Positions 45,856 through 57,667 of a stretch of DNA of 64,000 nt are shown here, in pieces (position 1 is the first letter of the stretch; every line of letters begins with the position of its first letter). Source of the DNA: Roseibium aggregatum (GTDB lineage: Bacteria > Pseudomonadota > Alphaproteobacteria > Rhizobiales > Stappiaceae); the NCBI RefSeq assembly GCF_017309185.1, contig NZ_JAEKJZ010000006.1, positions 372,001 through 436,000 on the forward strand, in the 5' to 3' direction. Below the pieces are notes generated by a model. It was not told the origin of the DNA and did no database searches. It saw only the letters and a list, made by a program, of their open reading frames with translations. Both the position numbers and the translations under genes were made by a program.

Positions 45856-46362
45856 ATGAAACCAGTCTGCAGCTTCGTCACGGGTCTTAACCGGGCGTTT
45901 TTCCTTCTGGCAGCGGCGATCATCTTCGCCGTGGTGCCAATACTCCTCTTCGAGGTCGTCTCGCGATATGCCTTCGACAAGCCGACGGTCTGGGCGATGG
46001 AAGCGAGCACGCTTCTTTTCGGACCCCATTTCATGCTGGCGGGTCCTTATCTGCTGCATCTGAAGGGACATGTCGCCGTAGACATATTCAGTGAAAAACT
46101 CCACGGTCGGCTGAAAGCCGCCTCGGAAATCTTCTGCTATCTGATCATCGCCGTGTTCGGCGCGGTCTTCGCCTATGTCAGCTGGCCACTGGCCATGAAT
46201 TCCTACGGCATGGGCGAAACGAGTTTCTCCGCCTGGAACCCACCGGTCTGGTGGTTGAAGTTCATCGTCCCGCTGGCTTTCGCGCTGCTGTGCGCGCAGG
46301 CTCTGGTCGAAGCAATCCGTGCGCTTTCCGATGGCGAAGACAGGATCGGAGTTGACGCATGA
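45856..46362 (+). CDS. dctQ: TRAP transporter small permease DctQ
   Basis: 168 residues with four hydrophobic helices: FFLLAAAIIFAVVPILLFEV, SRYAFDKPTVWAMEAST, then PYLLHLKGHVAVDIFSEKL. The small-subunit signature and length fit DctQ. Overlaps dctM by ATGA. Confidence 0.92.
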   Translation: MKPVCSFVTGLNRAFFLLAAAIIFAVVPILLFEVVSRYAFDKPTVWAMEASTLLFGPHFMLAGPYLLHLKGHVAVDIFSEKLHGRLKAASEIFCYLIIAVFGAVFAYVSWPLAMNSYGMGETSFSAWNPPVWWLKFIVPLAFALLCAQALVEAIRALSDGEDRIGVDA

Positions 46363-47672
46363 GCTCCGAATTCGTTCTTCTGATCATGTTCGCAAGCCTG
46401 GTCGGCCTTCTGCTGACGGGCCTGCCGCTCGCCTTCACGCTCGGCGCTCTCGCCCTGGTCTTCACGCTGACGCTCTGGGGTCCCGCCGCCCTGACGGTGA
46501 CGGTCCTCAATCTCTATTCCACTATGACGTCGGAATCGCTGCTGGCGATCCCGCTTTATGTGATGATGGCGAGCACCCTGCAACGCTCCGGCGTCATCGA
46601 GAGCCTCTACCGGGCGATGGAACTCTGGTCGCGGCGTCTGCCCGGCGGACTGGCGATCGGGACGATCGTCATCTGTACGATTATCGCGGCCATGACCGGC
46701 ATCGTCGGCGCTGCGGTGGCCGCCATGGGCATGCTGGCCTTGCCATCCATGCTGAAGCGCAAATACAGCCCGGAACTGGCGATCGGCACCATCTGTGCCG
46801 GTGGCACGCTCGGTATCCTCATTCCGCCATCCGTGATCACCATCGTCTATGCCGTCACCGCTCAGGCCTCGATCGGCCAGATGTTCATTGCGGGTGTCAT
46901 TCCGGGCCTTCTGCTGGCCTCGCTCTATGTCGGCTACATCGTGATCCGCTCGATCGTCAACCCGGAGATCGCTCCCCGGCCAACGGGCGAAGCCGATATC
47001 TCCTGGGGCGAAAGGCTTGGCGCGCTGAAGTCCCTCGTGCTGCCGCTTCTGATCATCCTCGGCGTGCTCGGCACGATCTACATGGGGATCGCCACACCGA
47101 CCGAGGCCGCGGCCGTCGGCGTTTTCCTGGCCTTTGTTTCCGCCCTTCTGGAAAAACGGCTGGGCTGGGAGCTCGTCTCCGGTGTGGCCATGGACGTGGT
47201 CAAGGTCACGACCATGATCCTCTGGATCACCATCGGGGCGCGGGCCTTCGTCGCGATTTTCACCGGAACGGGCGGGGCCGACTTCCTTCTGTCCTTCATT
47301 CAGAACATGGAAGCGAACCGCTGGATCGTGCTGGCCGTAATGCTCGGAATTCTGTTCTTTCTGGGCATGTTTCTCGATGAGATGGGCATCATCCTGCTCT
47401 GCGTTCCGGTGTTCCTGCCGGTCATCGACTTTCTGGAGTTCGACCGGCTCTGGTTCGGCATTCTCTTCCTGGTGTCCGCCCAGATGGCGTATATCTCGCC
47501 GCCTTTCGGCTACACGCTGTTCTACATGAAAGGCGTCTTGCCGGCAGGGATCGGCATGGGAACGGTCTATCGCGCGATCGTGCCTTTCATCCTCCTCCAG
47601 GCGCTCGGCATTCTCATCTGCGCCCTCTTCCCGGAGCTGGTGCTCTGGCTTCCTCAATCCATGATCAAATAG
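46359..47672 (+). CDS. dctM: TRAP transporter large permease DctM
   Basis: 437 residues, about twelve helices. Characteristic GGTLGILIPPSVITIVYAV, a second inverted repeat ATPTEAAAVGVFLAFVSALL, and FLDEMGIILLCVPVFLPVI. It forms the ion-coupled (Na+) secondary transport channel with DctQ. Followed 15 bp later by mvaA. Confidence 0.95.
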   Translation: MSSEFVLLIMFASLVGLLLTGLPLAFTLGALALVFTLTLWGPAALTVTVLNLYSTMTSESLLAIPLYVMMASTLQRSGVIESLYRAMELWSRRLPGGLAIGTIVICTIIAAMTGIVGAAVAAMGMLALPSMLKRKYSPELAIGTICAGGTLGILIPPSVITIVYAVTAQASIGQMFIAGVIPGLLLASLYVGYIVIRSIVNPEIAPRPTGEADISWGERLGALKSLVLPLLIILGVLGTIYMGIATPTEAAAVGVFLAFVSALLEKRLGWELVSGVAMDVVKVTTMILWITIGARAFVAIFTGTGGADFLLSFIQNMEANRWIVLAVMLGILFFLGMFLDEMGIILLCVPVFLPVIDFLEFDRLWFGILFLVSAQMAYISPPFGYTLFYMKGVLPAGIGMGTVYRAIVPFILLQALGILICALFPELVLWLPQSMIK

Positions 47673-47687
47673 CAGACAGGACATCCG

Positions 47688-48965
47688 ATGAGCGACGTCA
47701 CTTCGTCCCGAATTGAAGGCTTCCACAAGATGGATCCGGCGGCCCGCCTTCAGGCCGTCGCCCGCCAGGCCGGCCTGGACAACGAAGCGGTCGCCGGGCT
47801 TGCCGACGCGGCTTCCGGCCAGATCGACCTGGCCGACCGGCTCGTGGAAAACGCGATCACCAGCATGGCCATTCCAGTCGGTATAGCCACCAACATGACC
47901 GTCGACGGCAGGGATGTGCTCGTTCCGATGGCAACCGAGGAATCCTCCGTCATCGCCGCGGTCTGCAATTCCGCCAAGCGCTGCCGCGCGACCGGCGGTT
48001 TCAAGACCTCGACCAGCGGTCCGGTGATGGCGGCGCAGATCCAGCTTCTTGACGCCAGCGATCCGGAAAACGTCCGTCTGAAGGTTCTGGAACGCTACGA
48101 CGAGATCAAGGCCATCTGCGACGAGACCGATCCGCTGCTTCTCAAATTCGGCGGGGGGTTCCGGGAACTCGACATTCGTGTGATCGACAGCGCCGAAGGT
48201 CCCATGACCATCGTGCATATCGTTGTCGATACCCGCGACGCGATGGGCGCGAACGCGGTGAACAGCATGGCCGAGGCGCTGGCGCCGAAGCTGGAGGAAT
48301 GGACCGGGGCCCGCAGCCTGTTGCGGATCCTGACCAATCTCGCCGACCGGCGCGTGGCGCGTGTCCGCGCCGTCTGGCCCGTCGAGGAAATCGGCGGCGA
48401 GCAGGTTCGGGACGACATGCTGTCGGCCTATTATTTCGCCGATTCCGACCCTTACCGGGCAGCCACCCACAACAAGGGCATCATGAACGGCATCAGCGCC
48501 GTGGTGCTTGCGACCGGGAACGACACGCGGGCCATCGAGGCCGGCGCGCACGCTTTCGCCGCGAAGGACGGCTGGTACCGCTCCATGTCCCGCTGGGAAA
48601 AGGACGCGGACGGAAATCTCGTCGGCATTCTTGAAATGCCCATGGCCGTCGGCCTCATCGGCGGCGCGACGAAGATCCATCCGACGGCCCAGGCCAACCT
48701 CAAGATCCTCGGCGTCAAGACGGCGGACGAACTGGCCCGCATCATCGTCTCCGTTGGTCTTGCCCAGAATTTCGGCGCCATGCGCGCCCTGGCCACCACG
48801 GGCATCCAGAAAGGCCACATGGCCCTTCATGCGCAGAATGTGGCCCTGATGGTCGGCGCCACCGGTGACGAGATCGACAAGGTCGCCGCCGAGCTGAAGG
48901 CTCTCGGCAAGGTCCGGCAGGATATTGCCGAGGAAATTCTCGCCCGCCTGCGCAGCGGCGCCTGA
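47688..48965 (+). CDS. mvaA: Class II (degradative-type) HMG-CoA reductase MvaA
   Basis: 425 residues, the length of class II enzymes. Catalytic residues conserved: Glu84 or 85 in MATEESSVIAA, Lys263 in HNKGIMNG, Asp279 in ATGNDTRAIEAGAHA and His381 in QKGHMALHAQN. No membrane anchor. Pseudomonas mevalonii MvaA oxidises mevalonate to HMG-CoA with NAD+. Co-transcription with a TRAP transporter and MocR regulator argues for catabolism over isoprenoid synthesis. HMG-CoA lyase is not in the window. Confidence 0.95.
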   Translation: MSDVTSSRIEGFHKMDPAARLQAVARQAGLDNEAVAGLADAASGQIDLADRLVENAITSMAIPVGIATNMTVDGRDVLVPMATEESSVIAAVCNSAKRCRATGGFKTSTSGPVMAAQIQLLDASDPENVRLKVLERYDEIKAICDETDPLLLKFGGGFRELDIRVIDSAEGPMTIVHIVVDTRDAMGANAVNSMAEALAPKLEEWTGARSLLRILTNLADRRVARVRAVWPVEEIGGEQVRDDMLSAYYFADSDPYRAATHNKGIMNGISAVVLATGNDTRAIEAGAHAFAAKDGWYRSMSRWEKDADGNLVGILEMPMAVGLIGGATKIHPTAQANLKILGVKTADELARIIVSVGLAQNFGAMRALATTGIQKGHMALHAQNVALMVGATGDEIDKVAAELKALGKVRQDIAEEILARLRSGA

Positions 48966-49172
48966 TCCGTCTGCCGGTTTCTGGAGGCCGTCGCACCCAC
49001 GGCGGTCTCAAAATCGGGAAATCTGACAAGCTCTCCAACATTGTGGGCAGGATCTTCACAGCGATCCTGCGCAACTCCTTGGAGCGGTGTGCTACGCAAA
49101 GTGACTTTTTAGCCCGCCAGAGACCATTTGCCTCTTTTCCAGCCGGGTAGGTGCTGTATCCTTTTTTTCAGG

Positions 49173-49691
49173 ATGAAAACGGACCTGATCGATCTGCGCG
49201 CGGCCCGAACCGCGGATTGCGACGCGCTTGCCGGCATTCACAGCGAGGCCTGGCTCGGCGCTTACCGCGGCGTTTTGCATGGCGTGGAGTTGCAGAAAAT
49301 GGTTTCGAGGCGCAGTGCGGGCTGGTGGCGCGGCGCGCTCGCGCGCGGCGTCGACATCAAGATCCTCAGTATCGCCGACGTTCCCGCCGGATACTCCACC
49401 TACGGCCCGTGCCGCCTGCGCGAAACGGGAATGGAAGGGGAGATCTACGAACTCTACCTGAAACCGGAATACCAGGGCCTGGGCTTCGGCCGCACGCTTT
49501 TCAAGAACGTCAGGGAAACCCTGGACTCCAGGAGCCTGAAGGGGCTTGCCGTCCAGGTTCTGTCCGAAAATCACCCGGCGCGTGCCTTCTACAAGGCCCT
49601 TGGAGGCAGGCTGGCCGCGAAATCGTGGCACCGGGTCGGCGGCAAAAGGCTGGAGCTGTCCATTTATGCCTGGCCCCAGGTCAAGTCCTGA
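49173..49691 (+). CDS. GNAT family N-acetyltransferase
   Basis: 172 residues from ATG 49173. GNAT fold: IHSEAWLGAYRGVLHG, motif A YELYLKPEYQGLGFGRTLF (acetyl-CoA pyrophosphate loop QGLGFG), and LSENHPARAFYKALGG. Substrate unknown. The 200 bp before it shows no feature. Confidence 0.88.
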   Translation: MKTDLIDLRAARTADCDALAGIHSEAWLGAYRGVLHGVELQKMVSRRSAGWWRGALARGVDIKILSIADVPAGYSTYGPCRLRETGMEGEIYELYLKPEYQGLGFGRTLFKNVRETLDSRSLKGLAVQVLSENHPARAFYKALGGRLAAKSWHRVGGKRLELSIYAWPQVKS

Positions 49692-49725
49692 AGCCGTCGT
49701 CTGCCCGGTCTGGCGAAACGGTGCC

Positions 49726-50310
49726 TCAGTTCAGAATTCCCGGCGTTCCGAGAACAGCCGGCTGCTGGCTGCAGTCGAAGTTTCCAGCCATCGAGTCCGC
49801 CGCCTGCCGTGCCAATATGTTGGCGTTCTTGTTGGCCTGCGCGTCGATGCGGGCGATCTGGCAGGTGCCTCCGCCGGGCCTGAGCTGGGTAACGATGAGC
49901 ACGCTTCCGGTTCCGACCCCGTCGGGATAGCTCGGAAACCAGCGCAATATGGTCGCGAACGGCACTCCGCCGCGCAGGCGCCATTCCAGCGTGTCGTTGA
50001 CGGTGTTGAAATTGGGCAGGGTCTGGCGGGAGGCCGGTTCGTCGTCCGCATGGGGGCCGAAGGAGACGAACATGCGCAAGTCTCCCTCGGCGACAAAAAC
50101 CGTCTGTCCCTGATATCCACGGCACTCAACGGATCCGCCGGACGTGCCTTCCTCGAGGTCCGCAGGGGAGACCTCCACACAGGCATCAAAGTCGATCTTG
50201 GTGTAGGCGCTGGTTATATCCGCGGCATTCGCACCGGACGCGACGAAAATCAGGACAAGCGAAAAGAGCAGGCCCGACACCTCCGTCGCGAAAAAGTTGA
50301 ACCGCGTCAT
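49726..50310 (-). CDS. Exported protein of unknown function
   Basis: 194 residues from ATG 50310, preceded by GGGAGG. Signal peptide (VSGLLFSLVLIFVASGANA-AD) then a mature domain with Cys in DFDACVEVS, SVECRGY, GGTCQIAR and DCSQQP; four cysteines could make two disulfides. MTQLRPGG-like end region near TGSVLIVTQLRPGGGTC. No domain recognised. Convergent with the GNAT gene. Confidence 0.72.
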   Translation of the reverse strand: MTRFNFFATEVSGLLFSLVLIFVASGANAADITSAYTKIDFDACVEVSPADLEEGTSGGSVECRGYQGQTVFVAEGDLRMFVSFGPHADDEPASRQTLPNFNTVNDTLEWRLRGGVPFATILRWFPSYPDGVGTGSVLIVTQLRPGGGTCQIARIDAQANKNANILARQAADSMAGNFDCSQQPAVLGTPGILN

Positions 50311-50441
50311 CGTTTCGCCTCCCGCGCAAATCATCGTCGGCATGAAGGCACGTTAAGCAATTAGGTGCAATGCAAAATTAAAGGCTTGAACTTCTCCGAA
50401 GGGATTGCGATAGACGCTGCGAAAGCAACAGGAGTCATGCA

Positions 50442-50981
50442 ATGCGTATCGATGCTGTGCCGATCGGGAATAATCCTCCGGAAGACATAAACGTCATCGT
50501 TGAAGTGTCCGTCGGCGGCGAACCGATCAAATACGAGATGGACAAGGAAGCCGGCGCAATGTACGTCGACCGCTTCCTCTACACGCCGATGCGGTATCCT
50601 GGGAACTACGGCTTCGTTCCGCACACGCTCTGCGGCGACGGCGACCCGATCGACGTGGTGGTCGTCAACCAGCGTCCGATCGTGCCCGGCGCGATCATGA
50701 ACTGCCGTGCGATCGGCGTGCTCCTGATGGAAGACGAGTCCGGCCAGGACGAGAAAATCATCGCCGTGCCGACCCACAAGCTGACCAAGCGCTATGACAG
50801 TGTCCACGACGTGACCGACCTTCCGGAGATCACGATCCAGCAGGTCAAGCACTTCTTCGAGCACTACAAGGACCTAGAGCCCGGCAAGTGGGTGAAGGTT
50901 ACGGGCGTCGAAGGCGCCGAGGCCGCCAAGAAGATGATCGTGGAATCGATCGAGCGCGCCAAAAAGGAAGCCGCTGAATAA
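50442..50981 (+). CDS. ppa: Inorganic pyrophosphatase
   Basis: 179 residues, family I. FLYTPMRYPGNYGFVPHTLC, then GDGDPIDVVVVNQRPIVPG (the DxDPxD metal site), and KVTGVEGAEAAKKMI at the C terminus. Hydrolyses PPi to drive biosynthesis. ATG preceded by GGAG. Soluble, single gene. Confidence 0.96.
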   Translation: MRIDAVPIGNNPPEDINVIVEVSVGGEPIKYEMDKEAGAMYVDRFLYTPMRYPGNYGFVPHTLCGDGDPIDVVVVNQRPIVPGAIMNCRAIGVLLMEDESGQDEKIIAVPTHKLTKRYDSVHDVTDLPEITIQQVKHFFEHYKDLEPGKWVKVTGVEGAEAAKKMIVESIERAKKEAAE

Positions 50982-51056
50982 GCGGACCCTGATTGCTGAC
51001 AGACCCCGCGAACTCCTTGAACGGAGTTGATGACGATCAAAGGGTTTGTCAGCGCT

Positions 51057-51081
51057 CCAAGCCGCTGAACAAGCGGCTTGG
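51057..51081. terminator. Hairpin downstream of ppa
   Basis: CCAAGCCGCT pairs with AGCGGCTTGG around GAACA. A smaller stem (AACTCC-TTGAAC-GGAGTT, 51011-51028) lies closer to the ppa stop. Neither has a plus-strand T-run. The rest of the 268-bp gap before the acnB stop has no supported gene. Confidence 0.45.
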
Positions 51082-51249
51082 CATCAAGGTGCGGCTCGGT
51101 CCGCGGGACGCCGCGCCTGCATCCCTAGTCCCCCCAATTCAACTGATCCTGACGACTGGCGCGAGCGTTTCGGCGAACGCGGGGCGGCTGCTTGTTGCGG
51201 TTTTCCCTGAAACACTGGCAGCGGCGGAAGACCGCCGCTGCCGAAGATC

Positions 51250-54042
51250 CTAGAAGTGAACGGACTTCGTATCGATCGGTTTTTGAAGCGGCGGGGCGAA
51301 TTTGGTCAGTTCGATCCCTTCCACGGATGCCTTGTACTCCTCGATCGTCGGGGTCCGCCCGAGGATCGCGGACAGCACCACGACCGGTGTCGAAGCGAGC
51401 AGGGACTCGCCCTTCTTGTCTGCGGAATCCTCCACAACGCGGCCCTTGAAAAGGCGCGTGGACGTGGCCAGGACCGTGTCGCCCTTCGCGGCTTTTTCCT
51501 GGTTGCCCATGCACAGGTTACAGCCGGGACGCTCCAGGTAGAGGATGTTTTCGTATTCCGTACGGGCGGTGTTCTTCGGCGCACTGTCGTCGAATTCGAA
51601 GCCCGAGTATTTTTCAAGAATACCCCAGTCGCCTTCCTCTTTCAGTTCGTCGATGATGTTGTAGGTCGGCGCGGCCACCACCAGAGGCGCCTTGAACTCG
51701 ACCTTGTCGTTCTTCTTCTCAAGGTTCTTGAGCATCTGGGCGACGATCTTCATGTCGCCCTTGTGGACCATGCACGAACCGACGAAGCCGAGGTCCACCT
51801 TTTTCTCACCCCTGTAGTAGGAGACCGGGCGGATGGTGTCGTGGGTGTATCTCTTGGAGACATCCTCGTTGTTGACGTCCGGGTCGGCGATCATGGGCTC
51901 GTCGATCTGGTCGAGATCCACGACGACTTCCGCGAAATACTTTGCATTGTCGTCCGGTTTCAAGGCCGGCTTCTCGCCTGACCGGATTTCCGCGATCCGC
52001 TTGTCGGCCTTGTCGATCAGTCCCTGAAGAACCCTGGCGCCGTTGTCCATGCCCTTGTCGATCATGATCTGGATGCGGCTCTTGGCGATTTCCAGGGATT
52101 CGATCAGCGTGTCGTCGTTGGAGATGCAGATGGAGGCCTTGGCCTTCATTTCCGCCGTCCAGTCGGTGAAGGTGAATGCCTGGTCGGCGAGCAGGGTGCC
52201 GATATGAACCTCGATGATGCGGCCCTGGAAGACGTTGTCGCCGAACTGCTTCAGCATCTGCGCCTGGGTCGCATGGACGACGTCGCGGAAGTCCATGTGG
52301 TCCTTCATGGTGCCCTTGAAGGTCACCTTCACCGACTCGGGGATCGGCATGGTGGCTTCACCGGTAGCCAGGGCCAGCGCAACGGTTCCGGAATCGGCGC
52401 CGAACGCCACGCCCTTGGACATGCGGGTGTGGCTGTCGCCGCCGATGATGATCGCCCAGTCGTCGATGGTGATGTCGTTCAGGACCTTGTGGATCACGTC
52501 CGTCATCGGATGATAGACGTTCTTCGGATCGCGCGCCGTGATCAGGCCGAACCTGTTCATGAAGCTCATGAGCTTGGGGATATTGGCCTGGGCCTTCAGG
52601 TCCCAGACGGACGCCGTGTGGCAGCCGGACTGGTAGGCGCCGTCGACGGTCGGCGCGATCACTGTCGCCGCCATGGCTTCCAGCTCCTGCGACGTCATCA
52701 GCCCGGTCGTGTCCTGCGACCCGACGATGTTCACCTTCACGCGGACATCCGAACCCGCATGCAGGACCTTGCCTTCGGTGACGCCGAGAGCGTTCTTGTT
52801 GAAGATCTTCTCGACGGCCGTCAGGCCCTGGCCCTCGTGGGAAATCTCCTTGGAGGGTGCAAAAACGGGCGGCAGGTCGATGCCGAGCGTTTCGGCGGCG
52901 AAGCTCTGCAGTTTCTTGCCGAAGACAATGGCGTAAGAGCCGCCGGCCTTCATGAATTCGACCTTTTGCGGGGTCAGGGACGAGGAAACGTCAACCAGTT
53001 CCTCGCCGCCATCTTCTCTCAGGAGCTTTTTGGTCCTGGTGTTGATCGTCAGAACGGTGCCGGTTTCAACGGAGTATTTCTGTTCCAGAACCGGGCTGTC
53101 GTCGTTGTTCAGGATCGGGTTGCCGTTTTCGTCGAGCTTCTTGACCCAGTTCTTCAGGTCGATGCCGATGCCGCCGGTCACGCCCACGGTCGTCAGGAAG
53201 ATCGGCGAAATGCCGTTGGTGCCGGCGACCACCGGAGCGATGTTCACGAAGGGAACATAGGGGCTGGCCGGCTTGCCGGTCCAAAGGGCGACGTTGTTGA
53301 CGCCGGACATGCGCGAGGAGCCCACACCCATGGTGCCCTTTTCGGCGATCAGCATGACGCGCTTGTCCGGGTGCTGCAGCTTCAGCGCCTCGATTTCCTT
53401 CTGCGCGGCTTCGGAAATCATGCACTTGCCGTGCAGTTCGCGGTCCGAACGGGAATGGGCCTGGTTGCCCGGAGACAGCAGGTCGGTGGAAATGTCGCCT
53501 TCGGCGGCGACATAGGTGACGACCTTGATTTCCTCGTCGATGTCGGGAAGCTTGGTGAAGAACTCGGCCTGGGCGTAGCTTTCCAGAATGTCTCTGGCGA
53601 TTTCGTTACCCGCCTCGTAGGCCGTCTTAAGCCGGTCGGTGTCGGCGTCGTAAAGGAAGACCTGGGTCTTGAGAACTTCGGCCGCGTCCTTCGCGATCGA
53701 CACGTCATCGCCAAGCGCCAGATCGAGCAGAACCTCGACCGAGGGGCCACCCTTCATGTGGGAGAGAAGTTCGAAGGCGAACGCCGGCGTGATCTCTTCG
53801 ACCTTGGAGCTGCCGAGAATGATCTCTTTCAGGAACTTCGCCTTGGCTCCGGCCGCGCTCGTGGTGCCGGGCAGGGTGTTGTAGATGAAGAACTTGAGAG
53901 ACTCGGCCCGGTGTTCGTTGCCGGTGTCCTTGATCTGGGCGACGATTTCCTCAACGAGGGCGGCGTCTTCGATGGGCTTGGGATGCAGGCCCTGGCCTTT
54001 GCGTGTCTCGATCTCTTTAAGGTAGTCTTGGTACAAGCTCAT
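51250..54042 (-). CDS. acnB: Aconitate hydratase B (AcnB)
   Basis: 930 residues. N-terminal HEAT-like domain (LYQDYLKEIETRKGQGLHPKP; EELLSHMKGG-type), swivelling domain with MGVGSSRMSGVNN, and [4Fe-4S] cysteines in VGSCMVHKGD and PGCNLCMGN (Cys841, Cys844). About 65 residues longer than E. coli AcnB (865), with the extra length in the middle domains. Isomerises citrate and isocitrate, and may use 2-methylisocitrate. Back to back with acnA. Confidence 0.95.
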   Translation of the reverse strand: MSLYQDYLKEIETRKGQGLHPKPIEDAALVEEIVAQIKDTGNEHRAESLKFFIYNTLPGTTSAAGAKAKFLKEIILGSSKVEEITPAFAFELLSHMKGGPSVEVLLDLALGDDVSIAKDAAEVLKTQVFLYDADTDRLKTAYEAGNEIARDILESYAQAEFFTKLPDIDEEIKVVTYVAAEGDISTDLLSPGNQAHSRSDRELHGKCMISEAAQKEIEALKLQHPDKRVMLIAEKGTMGVGSSRMSGVNNVALWTGKPASPYVPFVNIAPVVAGTNGISPIFLTTVGVTGGIGIDLKNWVKKLDENGNPILNNDDSPVLEQKYSVETGTVLTINTRTKKLLREDGGEELVDVSSSLTPQKVEFMKAGGSYAIVFGKKLQSFAAETLGIDLPPVFAPSKEISHEGQGLTAVEKIFNKNALGVTEGKVLHAGSDVRVKVNIVGSQDTTGLMTSQELEAMAATVIAPTVDGAYQSGCHTASVWDLKAQANIPKLMSFMNRFGLITARDPKNVYHPMTDVIHKVLNDITIDDWAIIIGGDSHTRMSKGVAFGADSGTVALALATGEATMPIPESVKVTFKGTMKDHMDFRDVVHATQAQMLKQFGDNVFQGRIIEVHIGTLLADQAFTFTDWTAEMKAKASICISNDDTLIESLEIAKSRIQIMIDKGMDNGARVLQGLIDKADKRIAEIRSGEKPALKPDDNAKYFAEVVVDLDQIDEPMIADPDVNNEDVSKRYTHDTIRPVSYYRGEKKVDLGFVGSCMVHKGDMKIVAQMLKNLEKKNDKVEFKAPLVVAAPTYNIIDELKEEGDWGILEKYSGFEFDDSAPKNTARTEYENILYLERPGCNLCMGNQEKAAKGDTVLATSTRLFKGRVVEDSADKKGESLLASTPVVVLSAILGRTPTIEEYKASVEGIELTKFAPPLQKPIDTKSVHF

Positions 54043-54137
54043 GATGGTCCCGGCGTCCTGATTTCGGTTGGCGCTTGTTTACCGGGTCGCTGTCGGTCTG
54101 GCGAGCCGGAAAAAGCTGGCTGAGCGCGGTCATAATC

Positions 54138-54157
54138 TAGTATACAATGGTATGCAA
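54138..54157. promoter_or_regulatory. Tandem FadR-type operator matches between acnB and acnA
   Basis: TAGTATACAA (54138-54147) is followed directly by TGGTATGCAA (54148-54157). The first fits TNGTNNACNA, typical of FadR-subfamily GntR regulators, exactly; the second differs at one position. They lie ~95 bp upstream of acnB and ~355 bp upstream of acnA. The rest of the 468-bp intergenic region shows no gene. Confidence 0.45.
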
Positions 54158-54510
54158 TATTTTTCGAATCCGAATGGAAGGAAACCTTTTCCGTTGCCGC
54201 GCGTTCGCTCACCGGGATTTTAAGAGACAGACCGCACCTTCATCAATGGGCCGAAAGTTCCTAAATGGAAGGGGCCGGCCTGTCCCCCTTGGTTTGCGGG
54301 ACCTGTCTGGCGAAGGAAGCCAAAGATTGCTATAGGGGCGACGCATTATTTCGCGGCGGCGAAGGAGGGAGAGGCTCTCTGTTCTGCCCGGGCGGAAGTG
54401 CGCCGGACGAGGGGCCGTTTCGGCTCCGCCCCGGAGCCTTGAGAGAATATGTCAGGACCCCGGCTTCAGACGCGGACCGGGCCTGAGGACAATGAAGGAG
54501 ATCGCGCGCC

Positions 54511-57186
<2,676 letters not shown>

Positions 57187-57219
57187 GGGTTCTTGCCAGA
57201 CAGCATGACAACATTCGAG

Positions 57220-57237
57220 CGGGCCCTTCGGGGCCCG
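57220..57237 (+). terminator. acnA terminator
   Basis: CGGGCCC pairs with GGGCCCG around TTCG and runs into TTTT, 34 bp after the stop. Confidence 0.85.
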
Positions 57238-57267
57238 TTTTGCTTTCCGACACCCCCCTCGGACGGT

Positions 57268-57448
57268 TATTCCGGACAGCGAGCCGCGAAGCGGCATCGC
57301 GTGAGCCGGAAACCGGACATCAGCGCGCGCGATAGCGAGCACCAAGTCTCCCTTTTCTGTCATGACTTGAATAATGAGCGCCTTTGGCGCGGAAGATTTC
57401 TGGGTTCCGGATCTGCGCTCGGCTGGCACCTCACGTGTCCGGAATGAC
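57268..57448 (-). repeat. Dispersed ~182-bp intergenic repeat, copy 2
   Basis: Reverse-complement counterpart of 14748-14930. Conserved blocks sit in the same order; a ~30-bp central stretch is the most divergent. It lies 30 bp past the acnA terminator. The gap 57238-57667 otherwise shows no gene. Confidence 0.8.
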
Positions 57449-57667
57449 AATCGAGAGGCCCGGTTTCACTGACCGGCCAGATGGGTATTTCTCGCGACGA
57501 AGAATCGCGCGGGTTTGCTTGGGCTGACTTTCAACCCTGACCTCAACCTGAGGGTGGGTAACAATTCACCTTCCCCTAATGATTTAATTCTGTAAAAATA
57601 ATCCCATAGTCTTCAGATCCGCTGTTTTTCGTATTCATTGAATTTGTCGTTGGGGGATTTGGCTGTC

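Noticed and set aside
46203..48830. 875-codon open frame on the minus strand
   Set aside because: Antisense to dctM and mvaA, both of which carry clear family motifs; composition is that of a shadow.
52204..54123. 639-codon open frame on the plus strand
   Set aside because: Antisense to acnB, which is certain.
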